From contig CAYUCV010000042.1 in NCBI GenBank assembly GCA_964443545.1, positions 1 through 8,900 of the forward strand: DNA of 8,900 nt, written 5' to 3'. The stretch's first letter is position 1; each line of letters starts with the position of its first letter. This DNA comes from JBAZKV01 sp964443545. GTDB lineage: Bacteria; Margulisbacteria; WOR-1; JAKLHX01; JBAZKV01. Both the position numbers and the translations under genes were made by a program. The notes below the pieces were generated by a model, which made no database searches, was not told where the DNA came from, and saw only the letters and a program-made list of their open reading frames with translations. Positions 6,159 through 8,900 of this stretch are shown piece by piece.

Positions 6159-6333
6159 TGATAGCCTTTGAAGGGCAGAGTCTGGCGCAGCCGCCGAGGC
6201 CGTCGCACTTAACCAACTCATCAATAGATGCCGTGCCGTCCTTTATCTTGATGATCTTGAGCGGGCACATATCGGCGCAGATTCCGCAGCCCGTGCATTT
6301 TGAGGGATCTATTATAGCCACCAGTTTTCTCAT
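6130..6333 (-). CDS. 4Fe-4S ferredoxin-like protein
   Basis: Small electron carrier or cluster-binding protein of 67 residues. The first cluster motif is complete: Cys13, Cys16, Cys19 and Cys23 followed by Pro (KCTGCGICADMCP). The second motif, KCDGLGGCARLCP, has Cys43, Cys49 and Cys53, but Leu46 replaces the expected second cysteine, so it may carry a [3Fe-4S] or a non-canonically ligated cluster. The CDGLGxC variant is, as I recall, a recurrent one in small ferredoxin-like proteins. The start is ATG 6333 with no Shine-Dalgarno; TAAAAT lies 6 nt upstream, so the mRNA may begin at the start codon. The gene is convergent with the radical SAM gene (29-bp overlap) and divergent from pfkA across 42 bp. 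Supplying electrons to the neighbouring radical SAM enzyme is possible but unproven. Confidence 0.88.
   Translation of the reverse strand: MRKLVAIIDPSKCTGCGICADMCPLKIIKIKDGTASIDELVKCDGLGGCARLCPSKAITMEERDFPS
6132..6152. terminator. possible bidirectional hairpin in the convergent overlap
   Basis: AAGAGGGA (6132-6139) can pair with TCCC (6143-6146) and TCTT (6149-6152) with a 2-nt bulge. It lies where the radical SAM and ferredoxin genes converge and overlap, a natural place for termination of both. There is no clean T-run after the stem on either strand, so support is weak. Confidence 0.3.
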
Positions 6334-6339
6334 GTATTT

Positions 6340-6345
6340 ATTTTA
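6340..6345 (-). promoter_or_regulatory. -10 element of the ferredoxin gene
   Basis: TAAAAT on the minus strand, 6 nt before the ATG at 6333. A transcription start about 7 nt downstream would coincide with the A of the start codon, giving a leaderless mRNA. No good -35 is seen at the standard distance. Confidence 0.4.
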
Positions 6346-6360
6346 ACACCGAACGGGTGT
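6346..6360. promoter_or_regulatory. palindrome between divergent ferredoxin and pfkA promoters (candidate operator)
   Basis: ACACC-GAACG-GGTGT is a perfect 5-bp inverted repeat with a 5-bp centre. It is bordered directly by the ferredoxin -10 (6345-6340) on one side, and its last base is the first base of the pfkA -10 (6360-6365). A bound dimer here would cover both promoters. Confidence 0.4.
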
Positions 6361-6375
6361 ATAATTATTTTCAAT

Positions 6376-7344
6376 ATGAAGATAAAAAAAATAGCGGTGT
6401 TGACCACCGGCGGAGATGCTCCGGGCATGAATGCGGCGATCAGATCTGTAGTTAGAACGGCGATCTACAACGGTCTTAAGGTAATGGGTGTGGAGCGCGG
6501 TTATGCCGGCCTGATAGACGGTGAGTTTAGGGATCTTGATGTTAAATCGGTCAGCGGCATAATCAACAGGGGTGGCACCATTCTTCATACGGTAAGGTGC
6601 CCGGAGTTCAGAAAAAGATCTGCCAGACGCAGGGCCGTTGAACACATAAGGGCCAACGGTATAGATGCACTGGTAATAATAGGCGGCGACGGCTCGCTTA
6701 ACGCTTCGGCGTCACTTTACAGGGACTTCAAAGTTCCCTGCGTCGTCATCCCGGCGACCATAGACAATGATCTTCCCAGAACGGACTATACTATCGGCTT
6801 TGACACTGCTGTTAACACCGCGGTAGAAGCTATCGACAAGATCCGGGATACCGCCACATCCCACGAGAGGATATTCATAGTTGAGGTAATGGGAAGGGAG
6901 CACGGCTTCATAGCTTTGGAAGTCGGGCTTGTATCAGGGGCCGAGGTGGTGCTTATCCCTGAGGCCAAATATTCGGCCGCGTCAGTAATAAAAGAGATCG
7001 AAAAAGGGCACAAAAGAGGCAAGTGCAGCAGCATTATTGTAAAAGCCGAAGGCGCGGGAGACGAAGCAAAACTGGCGCAGGAGATAAGGGACAAGACCTG
7101 TCTTGATGTCAGAATAGCGGTGCTGGGGCACATGCAGAGAGGCGGAGCCCCAACGGCCTTTAGCCGGCAGCTGGCGTGCAGATTTGGCGCGCACGCGGTG
7201 GAGCTTTTGCTCGAGGGCAAATTCAACCGCATGGTGTCAATAACCTGCCACAGCATTACTTCTTTCCCAATAGACGAAGTGTTGAAATCAAATAAAGAGA
7301 TAGACCTTGAAAGCTACCGTCTGACCAAGATACTGGCGATATAG
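6376..7344 (+). CDS. pfkA: 6-phosphofructokinase, ATP-dependent type
   Basis: Glycolytic enzyme that phosphorylates fructose 6-phosphate to fructose 1,6-bisphosphate in the cytosol. The 322 residues match the bacterial PfkA length (about 320). Motifs seen: nucleotide-binding TGGDAPGMN (11-19), GGDGSLNAS (103-111), catalytic PATIDNDLPRTDYTIGF (126-142, base Asp130), substrate-binding MGREHGF (172-178) and GHMQRGG (251-257). Gly after GGD (GGDGS rather than GGDDS) indicates ATP rather than pyrophosphate as donor; the residue before TIDND is Ala127, where ATP enzymes usually have Gly and PPi enzymes Lys, so the ATP call stands but with an atypical residue. The start is ATG 6376, with no Shine-Dalgarno and a -10 10 nt upstream. 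It heads an operon with a DUF1805 gene (3-nt gap) and an EamA transporter gene. Confidence 0.96.
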   Translation: MKIKKIAVLTTGGDAPGMNAAIRSVVRTAIYNGLKVMGVERGYAGLIDGEFRDLDVKSVSGIINRGGTILHTVRCPEFRKRSARRRAVEHIRANGIDALVIIGGDGSLNASASLYRDFKVPCVVIPATIDNDLPRTDYTIGFDTAVNTAVEAIDKIRDTATSHERIFIVEVMGREHGFIALEVGLVSGAEVVLIPEAKYSAASVIKEIEKGHKRGKCSSIIVKAEGAGDEAKLAQEIRDKTCLDVRIAVLGHMQRGGAPTAFSRQLACRFGAHAVELLLEGKFNRMVSITCHSITSFPIDEVLKSNKEIDLESYRLTKILAI

Positions 7345-7347
7345 CAG

Positions 7348-7638
7348 ATGCAGGACATAAAACTATCAAACAAGACCGCTCAGGGCGATGTTGTACCTCT
7401 TTTTGGCGTGACCATGGTCTATGCAAAGACGGACAAAGGCTTTGTGGGCTGCGGACTTTATGATGTCAATGTTTTTGACAAATTCGGCTGTCCTGCGGCA
7501 AAAGTCAGGTCACCCAAAGGACCCATAACCGATATGCAAGGACTTCTTGACTCGCCGGTGGTCGAGGTCAACTCCTGCGCAAAAGCAGTGGGCGTGCATG
7601 AGGGCATTACAGGCAGGGATGCTCTTGAAAAATTATGA
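7348..7638 (+). CDS. DUF1805 / YunC-family protein of unknown function
   Basis: A 96-residue cytosolic protein resembling Bacillus subtilis YunC, of unknown function. Family-like features are the CGLYDV segment (Cys35), the AAKVRSPKGPITDMQGLLDSP block (50-70) that parallels YunC's AVGVRTIDQLLDAP, and the C-terminal GVHEGITGRDALEKL, which parallels YunC's GIKVGMSGREALLKL (YunC recalled from memory). The start is ATG 7348, 3 nt after the pfkA stop, without an evident Shine-Dalgarno, so it is probably translated by coupling or reinitiation. It overlaps the following transporter gene by 4 bp (ATGA, 7635-7638). Position in a phosphofructokinase operon may hint at a metabolic accessory role, but nothing in the sequence defines it. 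Confidence 0.85.
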   Translation: MQDIKLSNKTAQGDVVPLFGVTMVYAKTDKGFVGCGLYDVNVFDKFGCPAAKVRSPKGPITDMQGLLDSPVVEVNSCAKAVGVHEGITGRDALEKL

Positions 7639-8051
7639 ACTATTACTGGCTCGCTATCCTTACCTCTGTCATCTGGGGCATAGCGCCCATCCTTGAAAAG
7701 CTCGGTCTCTCGAAGGTTGAACCGCTGACCGGATTGTTTTACCGGAGCCTGGCAGTACTTCTCGGGCTTATATTCCTGGGATTCTTCATGGTCAAACCAC
7801 AAGAACTGCGGAATGTGGACCTTAGATCGATCGGACTCATAATGGCCGGCGGTTTTCTGGCAAGCTTTGTTGCCCAGGTGCTTTTCTACCACAGCCTTAA
7901 GATTGGGGATGTGTCAAAAGTCGTTCCAATCTCCGGCAGCTATCCACTGGTTGCCTTTATTCTGGGCGTCATTCTCCTTGGGGAAGCGATCACCCCAGCC
8001 AAGATAGCGGGCTGCCTGTGCGTGATACTCGGGATATGGCTGCTCAAATGA
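7635..8051 (+). CDS. half-size EamA/DMT-family membrane transporter
   Basis: Inner-membrane protein of 138 residues with about five predicted transmembrane segments (roughly 3-21, 35-54, 66-86, 96-116 and 122-138). It corresponds to a single EamA repeat: the N-terminal WGIAPILEKLGL segment, the FYHSLKIGDVSKVVPISGSYPL block (84-105), and the terminal LLGEAITPAKIAGCLCVILGIWLL (114-137) are typical. Full-length drug/metabolite transporters have two such repeats and ten segments, so this protein should function as a dimer. Substrate is unknown. It begins at ATG 7635, overlapping the DUF1805 stop as ATGA, and is the last gene of the pfkA operon; a hairpin follows its stop codon. Confidence 0.9.
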   Translation: MNYYWLAILTSVIWGIAPILEKLGLSKVEPLTGLFYRSLAVLLGLIFLGFFMVKPQELRNVDLRSIGLIMAGGFLASFVAQVLFYHSLKIGDVSKVVPISGSYPLVAFILGVILLGEAITPAKIAGCLCVILGIWLLK

Positions 8052-8053
8052 AA

Positions 8054-8080
8054 TAGCCCGCCTACGTCTCTAACGGGCTG
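8054..8080. terminator. hairpin between convergent genes, possible bidirectional terminator
   Basis: AGCCCG (8055-8060) pairs perfectly with CGGGCT (8074-8079), extended by a T-G wobble at the base, with a 13-nt loop. It starts 3 nt after the transporter stop codon, and the opposing gene's TAG (8070-8072) lies in the loop. On the minus strand the stem is followed by the T-rich ATTTCATTT; on the plus strand there is no T-run. Leftward termination is therefore better supported. Confidence 0.45.
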
Positions 8081-8837
8081 CAAAGTGCATCAAAAGTTCC
8101 CAGTAAAACAGAGGGAGAGAAGGCAGGATATTTGAATCAACCTCTTTCCATATGTGTAAAATATCTTTCTCCGAAAAGGTTGCCGGTCCTCCGGAGTTTG
8201 GGGAGCCCGTATCTAGTTTGTTGTAAGCCAAGACATAGATAAGCCCTGGGAACGCGGTCTCGGAAACATGCATATAAGCCATTACGGAAGTTAAGGTGTC
8301 TAAACAGGAATCCGGGTCAGGCGGTACCAGGCAGTCCATGCCAAGAGCCCTGATCCCATTGTTGGTCAAGCTCAAGGCGAAATTCGGGTTTTCGAAAGCA
8401 AGCCTGATCAGATTGTCCCCTTCAACAGGGACATGTAATTTATAGCTGCTTGCGGGCAATTCAAATATGATGTTGTCCTTAACCCTGACCCCTATACTTA
8501 CCTGTTGTGCTGGAACAGTGCTCATGAGGAATTCCTGGGACCTGTGAAGTTGTGCAGCAAAAAAGAGCGGCTCCATCAGAATTTTCCAGTAGGTTTCTGT
8601 AAAACCGACGCTCCTTGAGAGATTGGAGGTCTTTTTCGGCTCCAGAATTTTTTCGTGGTTAACTACAGTCCTTTCTCTCAACCCTTCGGCAAGCGCCAGC
8701 TCTCCACGGGTATAACCTCTCAATTCTCTTACAGACCTTAGAGTCCTTCCTGTTATCGGAGGGAGCCTGTCATAAGACGCTCCGCAGAACGGTTTTTGCA
8801 GCAATCTGGCCCCTCGTATCGGTAATAATTGGCTCAT
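8070..8837 (-). CDS. hypothetical protein with helix-turn-helix-like N-terminal segment
   Basis: I do not recognise this 255-residue protein. Residues 33-63 (LRSVRELRGYTRGELALAEG, then LRERTVVNHEK) fit the pattern of a Cro/C1-type helix-turn-helix: an RExRG turn, ELA in the second helix, and TVxNHE where family members often have TVSRWE. The rest (about 80-255) shows no motif I can name; it has no membrane segments and looks like a folded alpha/beta domain, ending in an aromatic-rich segment (LPLFYWELLMHF). A sensor or ligand-binding domain attached to a DNA-binding head is one reading (inference). ATG 8837 was chosen because an upstream frame ends there as ATGA; an in-frame ATG at 8858 is possible. 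There is no Shine-Dalgarno. The stop lies in the loop of a hairpin shared with the convergent transporter gene. Confidence 0.65.
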   Translation of the reverse strand: MSQLLPIRGARLLQKPFCGASYDRLPPITGRTLRSVRELRGYTRGELALAEGLRERTVVNHEKILEPKKTSNLSRSVGFTETYWKILMEPLFFAAQLHRSQEFLMSTVPAQQVSIGVRVKDNIIFELPASSYKLHVPVEGDNLIRLAFENPNFALSLTNNGIRALGMDCLVPPDPDSCLDTLTSVMAYMHVSETAFPGLIYVLAYNKLDTGSPNSGGPATFSEKDILHIWKEVDSNILPSLPLFYWELLMHFAAR

Positions 8838-8900
8838 GTGATAGTACCGATATACCATCGAATGAAATAGTTGACGATTTCAAGAAACCATGCCTCCAGC
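8834..8900 (-). CDS. possible C-terminal end of an upstream gene (partial)
   Basis: On the minus strand a frame is open from the window edge to TGA at 8836-8834, which overlaps the ATG at 8837 as ATGA. It would encode a hydrophobic tail of 21 residues including LEAWFLEIVNYFIRWYIG. The fragment is too short to assign, and a second frame is also open here, so the support is only the classic ATGA overlap. Confidence 0.25.
   Translation of the reverse strand, partial: LEAWFLEIVNYFIRWYIGTIT

Larger units (their letters stand above)
6337..6365 (+). promoter_or_regulatory. promoter of the pfkA operon
   Basis: Perfect TATAAT at 6360-6365, with TTTATT at 6337-6342 after a 17-bp spacer, the same -35-like hexamer and spacing seen before the acyl synthetase operon. 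The pfkA ATG begins 10 nt after the -10, so the leader would be about 4 nt and no Shine-Dalgarno is present. Confidence 0.55.

Noticed and set aside
6786..7256. Minus-strand open frame of 156 codons
   Set aside because: It lies wholly antisense to pfkA, whose motifs are intact; the translation is Ser- and Pro-rich as expected of a shadow frame.
7458..7892. Minus-strand open frame of 144 codons
   Set aside because: It is antisense to the DUF1805 and EamA genes, which are well supported and coupled by ATGA.
8859..8900. Second open frame at the right edge on the minus strand that continues into the 8070-8837 gene
   Set aside because: It is open for about 42 codons to a stop near 8775 but overlaps the longer frame carrying the helix-turn-helix-like segment; neither motif nor start is visible.

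Overview
The window looks like ordinary bacterial chromosome: tightly packed genes on both strands, ATGA overlaps, gaps often under 50 bp, moderate G+C, and no tRNA, rRNA, insertion sequence or CRISPR array that I can see. A PflX-type radical SAM protein, a small ferredoxin, phosphofructokinase and an acyl-ACP-type lipid cassette suggest an anaerobic, probably fermentative bacterium. An uncultivated candidate phylum (for example the Margulisbacteria/Saganbacteria or Omnitrophota side) would fit, but that is an impression and not shown by the sequence.

Layout. 1-2682 (minus): a three-gene operon transcribed leftward, AMP-forming acyl-CoA/acyl-ACP synthetase, then a small acyl carrier protein, then a PlsC-family acyltransferase cut by the left edge. 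Together they could activate a fatty acid, load it on a dedicated ACP and pass it to a lysophospholipid. 2772-3404 (plus): an unrecognised gene with a strong Shine-Dalgarno but no standard start at the right distance, and an in-frame amber codon after which the same frame stays open for 58 codons; probably a decaying gene. 3429-5123 (minus): glutamine-dependent NAD synthetase. 5154-6158 (plus): PflX-like radical SAM protein, divergent from nadE across only 30 bp. 6130-6333 (minus): ferredoxin-like protein whose 3' end overlaps the radical SAM gene by 29 bp. 6376-8051 (plus): pfkA, a DUF1805/YunC gene and a half-size EamA transporter in one operon. 8070-8837 (minus): an unrecognised protein with a helix-turn-helix-like N-terminal segment, perhaps coupled to a gene that enters from the right edge.

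The most interesting signals lie outside the gene functions. (1) Genes at the heads of transcription units lack Shine-Dalgarno sequences and have a -10-like hexamer 6-11 nt before the start codon, suggesting leaderless or near-leaderless mRNAs, while the downstream ACP gene has a textbook Shine-Dalgarno. (2) Two divergent promoter pairs are packed back to back, one sharing an overlapping -10 and one flanking a small palindrome. (3) A perfect 14-bp inverted repeat carrying two consensus DnaA boxes sits inside the radical SAM gene. (4) Two short repeat-like tracts, a heptamer array and an imperfect palindrome, are read in frame inside conserved enzyme genes. (5) The 2.8-3.4 kb gene has a non-standard start and an internal amber codon. 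No clear new multi-gene system was found.
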